Below are positions 34,856 to 42,882 of a DNA stretch of 64,000 bases, piece by piece. How positions within the stretch are numbered: the stretch's first letter is position 1; each line of letters begins with the position of its first letter. This DNA comes from Catenovulum maritimum (GTDB lineage: Bacteria; Pseudomonadota; Gammaproteobacteria; Enterobacterales; Alteromonadaceae). Where the stretch lies: the NCBI RefSeq assembly GCF_001050375.1, contig NZ_KQ130491.1, forward strand, positions 1 through 64,000, in the 5' to 3' direction. The translations under genes and the position numbers were made by a program. The notes below the pieces were generated by a model. The model was given only the letters and a program-made list of their open reading frames with translations, did not search any database and was not told the origin of the DNA.

Positions 34856-35698
34856 GTGCATAATAACAGTTCATCAGATTATTTGAGAGAAAGCTTGAGC
34901 ATCCCCAAGACTAAAAAAAATCGTTTAAACCGAGCTTATTATCGTTCTGGCTTAGACCATAGATCTAGTTCTGATGTCTCTTTTGTTGATATCAGGCGAG
35001 CATTTGGTTTTAGAAGTATTCAAGTTGGTAAATGGGTAACACAAAAAGAGCAACAAATTGCGGCTAACTTAATTTTTGATGCCTTGTCCGATTTAGCCAT
35101 GATTTTACAAATACCCAAAGAGGCAATTTCATTAAGGGGTAGTTTGTCGCTGGCTTTTGGCACTGGCGGACAAAAATTTGCTCAAGCTCATTATCATATT
35201 GGTAAAAAAGAATTAGCGTTGGCTAAAAATGCGGGTGGCGGTGCGTTAGCGCACGAATGGTTTCACGCCTTCGACCATTATATTTGTTCAAAAATGTTGA
35301 GCTTGCCTAAATCAAAATTCGCCTCTCATGCTTGGCTGTTATCTGAAGAGACTATGCAGCATGAATTAAATCAATTGTTATCCCAAGTTTATCAATGCAT
35401 TTTTTTACAAAAAGATAACTCTCAGCTCCCAAGTGAGTACTTTAAAACAGCCGCTTTAATAGATAAAAAACTTGAGCAGGTGTATTACGCTTTACCTGAA
35501 GAGTTAGCCGCTAGAGCTTTTGAAGCTTATATTCAAGATTCAGTGAGTAATGAATTTCTTGTTAAAGGCACAAAGCAAAGCGATGAAGCAAAAGCCGGTT
35601 TGTATCCTTTAAACCAACACAGATTAGATATTGCGACTGCATTTGCTCAGTATTTTGAATTACTTGGTCGGTATTTATTTGCCGAAACTGCTAGATAG
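34856..35698 (+). CDS. LPD1-domain (CLCA_X-type) protein with zinc-peptidase-like motif
   Basis: A 280-residue soluble protein. Residues about 40-150 (GFRSIQVGKWVTQKEQQIAANLIFDAL, LRGSLSLAFGTGG, GGGALAHEWFHAFDHY) match the large polyvalent protein domain LPD1, whose AHEWxHxxD segment gives an HEXXH-like zinc site. The rest (LPEELAARAFEAYIQD, then TGLYPL-like GLYPLNQH) is the usual CLCA_X tail. The function is unknown; LPD1 also occurs in phage polyvalent proteins. The GTG start at 34856 has a weak ribosome site, so the true start may be elsewhere. Divergent from modF. Confidence 0.72.
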   Translation: MHNNSSSDYLRESLSIPKTKKNRLNRAYYRSGLDHRSSSDVSFVDIRRAFGFRSIQVGKWVTQKEQQIAANLIFDALSDLAMILQIPKEAISLRGSLSLAFGTGGQKFAQAHYHIGKKELALAKNAGGGALAHEWFHAFDHYICSKMLSLPKSKFASHAWLLSEETMQHELNQLLSQVYQCIFLQKDNSQLPSEYFKTAALIDKKLEQVYYALPEELAARAFEAYIQDSVSNEFLVKGTKQSDEAKAGLYPLNQHRLDIATAFAQYFELLGRYLFAETAR

Positions 35699-35758
35699 AA
35701 AACAAAACAGGCAGAAAGTATATTCTTTCTACCTGTTTACCGAGTTATGGTCAGGTGC

Positions 35759-37009
35759 TTATGGTAAAAGGTTCTCGCCTTTCCATAAATCTTCTAACTG
35801 TTCACGCTCTCTAACAAGGTGAACTGCGTCGCCATCAACCATTAACTCTGCCGCTCTTACTCGGCTGTTATAGTTTGAGCTCATAGTAAAGCCGTAAGCG
35901 CCAGATGAACGAATCGCTAATAAATCATCAGCAGCAATTGCTAAATCTCTATCTTTACCTAAGAAATCGCCCGTTTCACAGATAGGTCCAACAATGTCAT
36001 ATACCTTGCTTTCACGTTCTAGATTTGCATCTACAGGTATAATATTTTGCCAAGCGCTATATAAAGATGGGCGAATCAAATCATTCATTGCCGCATCAAC
36101 AATCGCAAAGTTCTTTTCTTCGCCTTGTTTTAAAAACTCAACTTTAGTGACTAAGATACCCGCATTCGCCATAATTGCTCGGCCTGGTTCAAAGACTAGT
36201 TTTAAGTTAGGTCTATCAGCTACACGTTCTAACAAAGCAGATACATATTCGTCTGGTTGTGGTGGTGTTTCATCGCTATAAGTGACACCTAAGCCGCCAC
36301 CTACGTCTAAATGAGATAATTGAATACCAGCTGCTGAAATTTCGTCAATTAAGTTTAATACTTTATCTAAAGCATCAATAAAAGGCTGAATTTCGGTTAA
36401 CTGAGAACCTATATGGCAGTCGATACCTTTTACATTCAAGTTATCTAGTGAAGCCGCATATTTATACACTTCAACCGCTCGCTCTCTTTCGATACCGAAT
36501 TTATTTGCTTTTAAGCCAGTTGAAATATATGGATGTGTTTTGGCATCTACATCTGGATTAACACGAATTGAAATCGGTGCAATTAATTCAAGCTCTTTAG
36601 CGACTTTATTGATTCTGTCTAATTCGGCTTCTGATTCAACATTGAAACAGTAAATGCCTGCTTCAAGTGCGTACTCAATTTCTGCTTCTGTTTTACCAAC
36701 ACCAGAGAACACGACTTTACTTGGATCGCCGCCAGCTTGGATTACTCTTGCAAGTTCGCCACCAGAGACAATATCAAAACCAGAACCCATTTTAGCCATT
36801 ACATTGAGTACGCCTAAATTAGAGTTGGCTTTAACGGCATAACAAACTAAATGCGGGTGGCTTTTTGCTGCATTATCAAATGCCAACCAATGACGCTCTA
36901 TGGTTGCGCGCGAATATATATAACAAGGTGTGTTATGAGTAGCGGCAATCTCAGCAACGCTTACGTCTTCAGCAAATAATTGCTGATCTTTATAGTTAAA
37001 AAAGTCCAA
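35759..37009 (-). CDS. lysA: Diaminopimelate decarboxylase
   Basis: PLP enzyme for the last step of lysine synthesis, meso-diaminopimelate to lysine plus CO2. A 416-residue fold-III PLP barrel with K60 in CYAVKANSN as the Schiff-base lysine, CHIGSQLTEI, GGGLGVTYSDE, EPGRAIMANAG and the active-site cysteine in GPICETGDFLG. The start at 37009 fits MDFFNYKDQQLFAEDV. Preceded by lptM by 12 bp, the common lptM-lysA order. Confidence 0.97.
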   Translation of the reverse strand: MDFFNYKDQQLFAEDVSVAEIAATHNTPCYIYSRATIERHWLAFDNAAKSHPHLVCYAVKANSNLGVLNVMAKMGSGFDIVSGGELARVIQAGGDPSKVVFSGVGKTEAEIEYALEAGIYCFNVESEAELDRINKVAKELELIAPISIRVNPDVDAKTHPYISTGLKANKFGIERERAVEVYKYAASLDNLNVKGIDCHIGSQLTEIQPFIDALDKVLNLIDEISAAGIQLSHLDVGGGLGVTYSDETPPQPDEYVSALLERVADRPNLKLVFEPGRAIMANAGILVTKVEFLKQGEEKNFAIVDAAMNDLIRPSLYSAWQNIIPVDANLERESKVYDIVGPICETGDFLGKDRDLAIAADDLLAIRSSGAYGFTMSSNYNSRVRAAELMVDGDAVHLVREREQLEDLWKGENLLP

Positions 37010-37021
37010 GCTTATCTCCGC

Positions 37022-37174
37022 TTATTTATCTGTTTGCTTACTTTCTGAATTTTGTTGTTGGCTATTCTGCTCTGTCTTTGCTGCTTTTTCTGGAATAAAT
37101 AGCGGCCCTTTTTGTCCGCAGGCGCTTAGCAAGACTAATGCAATAATGGCTAACACTAATTTTGGTTGTTTCAT
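37022..37174 (-). CDS. lptM: LPS-assembly lipoprotein LptM (YifL)
   Basis: A 50-residue lipoprotein with signal peptide and lipobox LLSAC (Cys 19), then GQKGPLFIPE, the LptM signature. In E. coli LptM helps mature the LptDE translocon. The frame extends upstream to 37297, but the ATG at 37174 gives a normal signal peptide and leaves the divergent cyaY promoter free; the upstream ATG at 37183 is possible. Upstream partner of lysA. Confidence 0.88.
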   Translation of the reverse strand: MKQPKLVLAIIALVLLSACGQKGPLFIPEKAAKTEQNSQQQNSESKQTDK

Positions 37175-37295
37175 ATTTAACATGGTAACCGATTTAAATG
37201 ATGAAGTTGGTTTATGCTCAAGAGTTTGGTGCATTTTACACAAAACTATGGGTATAATCTTGGGCATTATTCTATTGCAAAACCAAGAAAAAAAC

Positions 37296-37628
37296 ATGAG
37301 CCAAATAACAGAAACTCAATATCATCAACTTGTAGACGATATATTACTAGAAATTGAACAATTTTTAGAGAAAATTGAAGACGATTTTGACCTTGATTAC
37401 GAAAACTTTGGCGGCAAATTAGATATTGAATTTGCTGATGGCAGCAAAATCATCATTAATAAGCAAGAGCCTTTGTTACAGTTGTGGGTAGCGACCAAGT
37501 TTAATGGTCATCATTTTAATTACCAAGACGGCGTTTGGATTGATGAAAGATTCGGCGACGAGTTTTGGCACTTTATGAATCAAGCGGCAAGTAAACAAGC
37601 AAACGCAACAATTAACTTCCGTAAATAG
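37296..37628 (+). CDS. cyaY: Frataxin-like iron protein CyaY
   Basis: A 110-residue frataxin with the acidic first helix (DDILLEIEQFLEKIEDDFDLDYEN) and the conserved NKQEPLLQLWVA and GVWIDERFGDEFW strands. It modulates iron-sulfur cluster assembly. I start at 37296 because the protein then begins at MSQITETQYHQL as in the family; the 50 residues before it in frame overlap the lptM promoter and are not conserved. Divergent from lptM-lysA, as in many gammaproteobacteria. Confidence 0.95.
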   Translation: MSQITETQYHQLVDDILLEIEQFLEKIEDDFDLDYENFGGKLDIEFADGSKIIINKQEPLLQLWVATKFNGHHFNYQDGVWIDERFGDEFWHFMNQAASKQANATINFRK

Positions 37629-37639
37629 TGGAGATATAA

Positions 37640-38311
37640 ATGGCTGAGTTAATACCTCACATTGATGTGAATCCGAAAGGTGATGTTAAAGCTTTAGTGG
37701 TATGGATGCATGGTTTAGGTGACTCTGGGCATGGTTTTGCGCCTATTGTTCCTGAGTTTAATTTACCGGACGAGCTTGGTATTAGATTTGTTTTTCCGCA
37801 CGCGCCAGTTAGACCTATCACAGTGAATAATGGCGTGCCTATGCGTGGCTGGTACGATATCGTTTCATTCGATTTTGATAATCGTGCTGACGATTCGGGT
37901 GTTATAGAATCTGCAGTTGAGTTGCAAGCCCTGATTGATAATGAGCTGACAACTTATAATTTAACACCTGACAAGTTAGTGATTGCCGGTTTTTCTCAAG
38001 GCGGTGTCATGGCTTACCATTTAGGTTGTCGTCAAGCTCAGCCAATTGCAGGTATATTGTCTTTATCTGCTTATTTAGCTATGCCAAATCAACTTGCAGA
38101 GCAAGCATCAGATGCTGCTAAGCCAACACCTATTATGGCAATGCATGGTAATCATGATGAAATCGTACCAATTGAACTTGGCCGTTTATCTGCTGAAACC
38201 GTTAAGCAAGCTGGCTTCTCACTGGATTGGCTTGAGTATAATATGCAGCACAATATTTGCCCTGAGCAAGTTGAACAAATTGGCACTTGGTTAGCGCAAA
38301 AACTTGGTTAG
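37640..38311 (+). CDS. Alpha/beta-hydrolase, carboxylesterase/acyl-protein-thioesterase family
   Basis: A 223-residue cytosolic esterase: MHGLGDSGHGF oxyanion region, nucleophile S119 in GFSQGG, acid D173 in GNHDEIVP and H204 in MQHNICPE, together a full catalytic triad. The 67-residue to 80-residue region PMRGWYDIVSFD is a family signature. Members hydrolyse short-chain carboxyl esters and thioesters. It begins 11 bp after cyaY, so it is probably cotranscribed. Confidence 0.93.
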   Translation: MAELIPHIDVNPKGDVKALVVWMHGLGDSGHGFAPIVPEFNLPDELGIRFVFPHAPVRPITVNNGVPMRGWYDIVSFDFDNRADDSGVIESAVELQALIDNELTTYNLTPDKLVIAGFSQGGVMAYHLGCRQAQPIAGILSLSAYLAMPNQLAEQASDAAKPTPIMAMHGNHDEIVPIELGRLSAETVKQAGFSLDWLEYNMQHNICPEQVEQIGTWLAQKLG

Positions 38312-38326
38312 GTTTAAGCTTACATT

Positions 38327-39775
38327 ATGACCTTTGCCAGCTTAATTGGCAGCAAATATAAATTTGTTGCCTTAGTTTCCTTACTGATTTTTGCCGGTTT
38401 CACTGCAACTAGCTTAACTAGCTATTTTGTTGCACATAATAGCATTGCAAAACAAATTACAGAGTCCGCATTACCATTAACCAGTGACAATATCTACTCT
38501 GAAATTCAACGTGACTTGATGCAGCCTATCTTTATTTCTTCTTTGATGGCTCAAGACACTTTTTTACGTGAGTGGGTGATATCAGGTGAAATGGAAACAG
38601 ATAAAATCACTCGATATCTTGCGGGCATACAAGAACAATATCAAACGGTCACCGCTTTTTTTGTCTCTAATGAGAGCGCGAATTATTATCACTCTTCTGG
38701 TCGATTAAAAGCCATTAACCCTGATGATAAACAAGATGCTTGGTATTTCAGAGTGGCTCAAATGTCATCTGAATACGAGATTAATTTAGATTATGACACT
38801 GCAAAGCCAGACAGATTAGTCGTTTTTATAAATTACAAAGTATTTGATTTTGATGAGAATTTTATCGGTGCAACCGGTGTCGGTTTAGCATTAACTAAAG
38901 TTAAAGCTTTAATTGAAAGTTATCAAAACCGCTTTCAACGCAAAGTTTATTTTATTGATCGTGCTGGAAAGGTGACATTGAGAGGCGAAGCTTACCAAGA
39001 TTCAACCCGTTTATTTACAACTCCAGAATACCAAGCTCTGCTTTCCTCGGATTCCATTACAGAGCAAGCTGCATTCAGTTATAGTGATGATGGCAATCAT
39101 GTACATGTGAATGCGAGATATATTCCTGAATTTGATTGGTACGTTGTTATAGAACAGCAAGATAATCAGCTCACTTCTTCATTAGTCACCTCATTAATTT
39201 TTAATTTGGCGGTTAGTTTAATTATTACCCTAGTTGTTTTAGTTGTAAGTTATTTTTTAATCACCACATTTCAAACTAAGTTAGAGTATATGGCGACGGT
39301 AGACAAATTGTCGGGCGCTTATAACCGACACGGCTCAGATATTCTTTTTAAGCAGTGCATCAATTTCGCCAAGCGTAAAAATACGGCTTTATCTGCGATC
39401 TTATTGGATATAGATTACTTCAAAAAAATTAACGATAAACACGGGCACTTGGTTGGTGATAAAGCGATTAAGCAGGTGGCTGATGTGGTTAAATCTCAAC
39501 TTAGAAATTCAGATGCCTTGTGTCGCTGGGGCGGCGAAGAATTTTTAATTATCCTACCCGAGTGTGATTTAGATTCTGCTCGACAGCTTGCAGAAAAAAT
39601 TAGAGCTGAGCTAACCAAAACTGCTTTTTTAAAGGATGATTTTTTATCTGCGAGTTTTGGCGTAGGTTCTCATATAGATGGTGAAACAGAAGCTGAGTGG
39701 GTTAATCGACTCGATTTAGCTTTGTATCAAGCTAAACACAAGGGTCGTAACCGAGTCGAGTTAGCAAATAGCTAG
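38327..39775 (+). CDS. Diguanylate cyclase with periplasmic Cache-like sensor
   Basis: A 482-residue inner-membrane enzyme making c-di-GMP from two GTP. TM helices near 10-33 and 288-312 bracket a periplasmic double-Cache-like domain. The GGDEF domain (about 320-480) carries GGEEF in RWGGEEFLIILPE and an RxxD inhibitory site (RNSD) five residues before it, so both catalysis and product inhibition should work. It starts 15 bp after the esterase gene and ends convergent with dtd. Ligand unknown. Confidence 0.93.
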   Translation: MTFASLIGSKYKFVALVSLLIFAGFTATSLTSYFVAHNSIAKQITESALPLTSDNIYSEIQRDLMQPIFISSLMAQDTFLREWVISGEMETDKITRYLAGIQEQYQTVTAFFVSNESANYYHSSGRLKAINPDDKQDAWYFRVAQMSSEYEINLDYDTAKPDRLVVFINYKVFDFDENFIGATGVGLALTKVKALIESYQNRFQRKVYFIDRAGKVTLRGEAYQDSTRLFTTPEYQALLSSDSITEQAAFSYSDDGNHVHVNARYIPEFDWYVVIEQQDNQLTSSLVTSLIFNLAVSLIITLVVLVVSYFLITTFQTKLEYMATVDKLSGAYNRHGSDILFKQCINFAKRKNTALSAILLDIDYFKKINDKHGHLVGDKAIKQVADVVKSQLRNSDALCRWGGEEFLIILPECDLDSARQLAEKIRAELTKTAFLKDDFLSASFGVGSHIDGETEAEWVNRLDLALYQAKHKGRNRVELANS

Positions 39776-39789
39776 CTTGGCGTTTATGC

Positions 39790-40227
39790 TTACACTTCTA
39801 ACCTTATTGTCATTGGTCCGTCGTTCATTAAGCTAACTTTCATATCGGCTTGAAATTGACCCGTTTGAACTGGAATGTTTTCGGCTTCAATTTGCGCGGC
39901 TAGATGTAAATATAGCTCGTTTGCGATTTCTGGCAGGGCTGCATTTGAAAAGCTCGGTCTCATGCCTTTTTTAGTGTCTGCAGCTAGCGTAAATTGTGAT
40001 ACAACTAATATCTCCCCGGCTACATCTTTAACACTTAAGTTAGTTTTACCTTCTTCATCTTCGAAGATTCGATAGCCAGAGATACGTTTTGCTAGCCTGT
40101 CGGCTTTGGTTTTATCATCGCCTTTTTCGACTCCAACAAAGACTAGAATACCTTTGCCGATTGATGCTATTTCTTTCCCCTCTACCACGACATTAGCATG
40201 GCCTACTTTTTGTAATAATGCGATCAC
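39790..40227 (-). CDS. dtd: D-aminoacyl-tRNA deacylase
   Basis: Removes D-amino acids and glycine from mischarged tRNA. The 145-residue protein has both active-site signatures: SQFTLAAD in the middle and NDGPMT near the C-terminus (cross-subunit cis Gly-Pro motif). Last gene of the yihY-pip-dtd operon, three bases after pip. Confidence 0.97.
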   Translation of the reverse strand: MIALLQKVGHANVVVEGKEIASIGKGILVFVGVEKGDDKTKADRLAKRISGYRIFEDEEGKTNLSVKDVAGEILVVSQFTLAADTKKGMRPSFSNAALPEIANELYLHLAAQIEAENIPVQTGQFQADMKVSLMNDGPMTIRLEV

Positions 40228-40230
40228 GCT

Positions 40231-41202
40231 TTAATCCTGTTTGTTTTTTTCTTGAAAATATACTGCGAGTGCTCTACTGGCTTGACAAAAACTATGGGCA
40301 ATAGCTGTCTCGCCTAAAGAGTGACCCGCTTTAGGCACGATTAGCAGTTTGCTGTTCTCCCAAGCTTGGTTAAGCTGCCAAGCTTGGCTGAGATCGCAGA
40401 CAGCATCATATCGACCATGAATTAATGTTGCGGGTATATGCTGTATTTTATTGATGTTGTCTAAAATTTGATTTTCGCTAATAAAGCAATTGTTAGCAAA
40501 ATAGTGCGCTTCAAGTAAAGCCATTGCTAATGAGTGATGAGCCTCGGTCGCTTCTGGTTTCAGGTTTGGAGTAAAGTGTAAGCGTGATATTTGGCTTTCC
40601 CATAAACACCAGCACTTAGCTGCATTTAATTGCTGGATTTGGTTATCGCTGGTGAGCAATTCAAAGTAAGCTTTGATGATTTGCGATGCCGTTTTATGTT
40701 CAGAAGAAATAGGCTTTATAAATTCTTGGTAGTAATCAGGGAATAATTTAGCTGCGCCTTGGGCTTCGTATAACCAAGCTAAATCTTGTTTGCGACCTAA
40801 GAAAATGCCTCTTAGTAATAAAGCAGAAACTCGCTCTGGATAAGCTTGTGCATAGAGTAAAGCTAGGGTTGTGCCCCAGCTTCCGCCAGCAACAACCCAT
40901 TGTTCAATCTTTAAATAGCATCTTATTTTTTCAAGATCTGAAATTAAATCGGCAGTGGTGTTATTTTCTATTGATAAAAAGGGCTTGGAGAGTCCACAAG
41001 CTCGTTGATCGTAACTAATGATTCTATATAGTTCAGGATCAAATAGTTGCCTTATTAAGCTGTTACTTGCGCCACCTGGACCGCCATGGCAATAGACAAC
41101 TGGAATCCCATCTGGATTGCCTGATTCTTCCACATATACTTGGTGGTTATCGCCGACGTCGAGCCAAAATTTATTGTTTTCATTTATCTCTGGATACAGC
41201 AT
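40231..41202 (-). CDS. pip: Proline iminopeptidase
   Basis: A 323-residue alpha/beta-hydrolase that removes N-terminal proline from peptides. The motifs are CHGGPGGASNS (oxyanion), nucleophile serine in AGGSWGTTLALLYAQ, LLRGIFLGRKQDLAWLYE and GRYDAVCDLSQAW, ending with the catalytic histidine in KAGHSLGE. Length and motifs match the S33 family type with the cap domain. Middle gene of yihY-pip-dtd. Confidence 0.96.
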   Translation of the reverse strand: MLYPEINENNKFWLDVGDNHQVYVEESGNPDGIPVVYCHGGPGGASNSLIRQLFDPELYRIISYDQRACGLSKPFLSIENNTTADLISDLEKIRCYLKIEQWVVAGGSWGTTLALLYAQAYPERVSALLLRGIFLGRKQDLAWLYEAQGAAKLFPDYYQEFIKPISSEHKTASQIIKAYFELLTSDNQIQQLNAAKCWCLWESQISRLHFTPNLKPEATEAHHSLAMALLEAHYFANNCFISENQILDNINKIQHIPATLIHGRYDAVCDLSQAWQLNQAWENSKLLIVPKAGHSLGETAIAHSFCQASRALAVYFQEKNKQD

Positions 41203-41208
41203 ATTGAG

Positions 41209-42090
41209 CTACTCTTTTTTATCATCTAGTTCGATTATAGACGTATTTATGTCATTCTTTTTCTGATATAGGTCCATAATACAAGTTAATTCGGCGCCGA
41301 ATAATACGACTAACCAGCTAACATAGACCCATAAAAAGAAAATAGGGATAGCAGCGAGTGAACCATAAATGACTTGATAGGTAGGAAAAGCATTTATGTA
41401 CCAACCAAATAAGTATTTTATGAGTTCGAAAAATATACTTGTCATGAGTGCCCCCAAAATGGCGGCTGTGTTGCTTGGTGGTGCTGTAGGTACGATTCTG
41501 TATAAGAGTAAAAAATACAAAAAAGAAAATAGCAAAGGCAAGGTCACAGTAAAATATTCTGTTGGTAGCCAAGATGCAGCTTGATTGATCCATTCGAGCG
41601 CTAAAAACGCACTAGTCGCTGCCAAGCTAATACCTATCAATAAAGGCCCGACTATAATAACCAGTAAGTAGGTTAATAAATCTTGCCAGAATGGTTTAAG
41701 TTTTTTGCCTTTGAAAATTTTATTTAGTTCTTTATCGACATTTTTCAGTAGCATCATAGCGACGAAGAGTAGGGCAGCTAAACTTAAGCCTTTCATCTCT
41801 GATACGTTATCAATAAAGCGGTTGAGGTGTTGGGTGATTTCTTGCCCTGCATTTGGCACAAAGTGATCGAATAGAAATCCTTCCATTGTTTTTTGCGCCG
41901 AATCAAAGAAATCGAAGCTACCAAAAATCCCCAAAATAACCGTTACAAAAGGAATAAAGCTCAGTAGAGTCACATAAGTCAGATGACCAGATATAATGGT
42001 CAACTCATCTTCTTGGCATTTAGCGAACAGTTGTTTGATAAAATTTAAGCTTGGCTTAATTTTTTCAATTGTTTTTTTTAACACAAACAA
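41209..42090 (-). CDS. yihY: YihY/BrkB-family inner-membrane protein
   Basis: A 293-residue protein with about six TM segments and the family landmarks SGHLTYVTLLSFIPFVTVILG, TYLLVIIVGPLLIGISLAATS, FLLLYRIVPTAPPSNTAAILGA and WVYVSWLVVLFGAELTCI. The function is not established; the historical link to RNase BN is wrong. First gene of an operon with pip (6 bp away) and dtd. Confidence 0.94.
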   Translation of the reverse strand: MFVLKKTIEKIKPSLNFIKQLFAKCQEDELTIISGHLTYVTLLSFIPFVTVILGIFGSFDFFDSAQKTMEGFLFDHFVPNAGQEITQHLNRFIDNVSEMKGLSLAALLFVAMMLLKNVDKELNKIFKGKKLKPFWQDLLTYLLVIIVGPLLIGISLAATSAFLALEWINQAASWLPTEYFTVTLPLLFSFLYFLLLYRIVPTAPPSNTAAILGALMTSIFFELIKYLFGWYINAFPTYQVIYGSLAAIPIFFLWVYVSWLVVLFGAELTCIMDLYQKKNDINTSIIELDDKKE

Positions 42091-42242
42091 GTTTAACCAT
42101 TTGATAAAAATTATTAATGGGACTAGTTTACGAGAATTTACTTAGATTTATAGAGCTTGTTGAGTTTTAATTTATATCTGTTTTGAGAAAACAGTATAAT
42201 TTCAGCTAGCCACTACAGCAATTTATCATTTTGAGGAAAAGC

Positions 42243-42872
42243 ATGGATTTTTATTGCGAACGTTTGGATTTAAGTTTTTGGTCAGAGCCGGTGAATGCTT
42301 TAACCAATTTAGGTTTTATACTGGCTGGCTTGTTCGCACTGACTTTATTGAATCGTCACAAGTTAAAACTTACCCATCTGAATTTGTTAGCTTACTTTAT
42401 GATAATTATTGGTATTGGGAGCTTTTTATTCCATACTTTTGCGAGCCGTTGGGCTTTGTTTGCAGATGTGCTGCCAATTTATTTCTTCCAGCTTATTTTC
42501 TTGTTTAGTTATCAAAAATACGCGTTAAACTTTAATACTAAGCAAATTATTTTTGGCTTTGTATTGTTCATTTTGGCCGTAGTTGCGAGTAAATCCATAC
42601 CCGTTGCAATGAATGGTTCAGAAATGTATTTACCAACTATAGTCGCCTTAGTTGTTTTCAGCTGCCTATATAAATTAAGACAAGGTCGATTTGATTTTGC
42701 GTTACTCATTGCTAGCGGCGTATTCAGTCTTTCGCTTTTGTTACGGACAATTGATAACGCTATTTGCCAAGACTTTCCGCTAGGTACGCATTTTGGTTGG
42801 CATTTGTTGAATGCTATCGTGCTATTTTTTACTTGGTATAGTTTATACCTAGATGCTAAAGCCAAGGCTTAA
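42243..42872 (+). CDS. Ceramidase-like (CREST superfamily) membrane protein
   Basis: A 209-residue polytopic membrane protein with seven hydrophobic helices. The start MDFYCERLDLSFWSEPVNALTN, the FLFHTFASRWALFADVLPI segment and the late GTHFGWHLLNA segment give the His/Asp/Ser residues of the alkaline-ceramidase fold (a zinc hydrolase superfamily). The function in bacteria is uncertain. The ATG at 42243 is preceded by TGAGGAAAAGC, a strong ribosome site; an in-frame TTG at 42231 overlaps that site and is unlikely. Confidence 0.82.
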   Translation: MDFYCERLDLSFWSEPVNALTNLGFILAGLFALTLLNRHKLKLTHLNLLAYFMIIIGIGSFLFHTFASRWALFADVLPIYFFQLIFLFSYQKYALNFNTKQIIFGFVLFILAVVASKSIPVAMNGSEMYLPTIVALVVFSCLYKLRQGRFDFALLIASGVFSLSLLLRTIDNAICQDFPLGTHFGWHLLNAIVLFFTWYSLYLDAKAKA

Positions 42873-42882
42873 ACAAGCTGAG

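Noticed and set aside
37146-37295. N-terminal extension of CyaY
   Set aside because: Overlaps lptM and its promoter on the other strand; known CyaY proteins start at the ATG at 37296.
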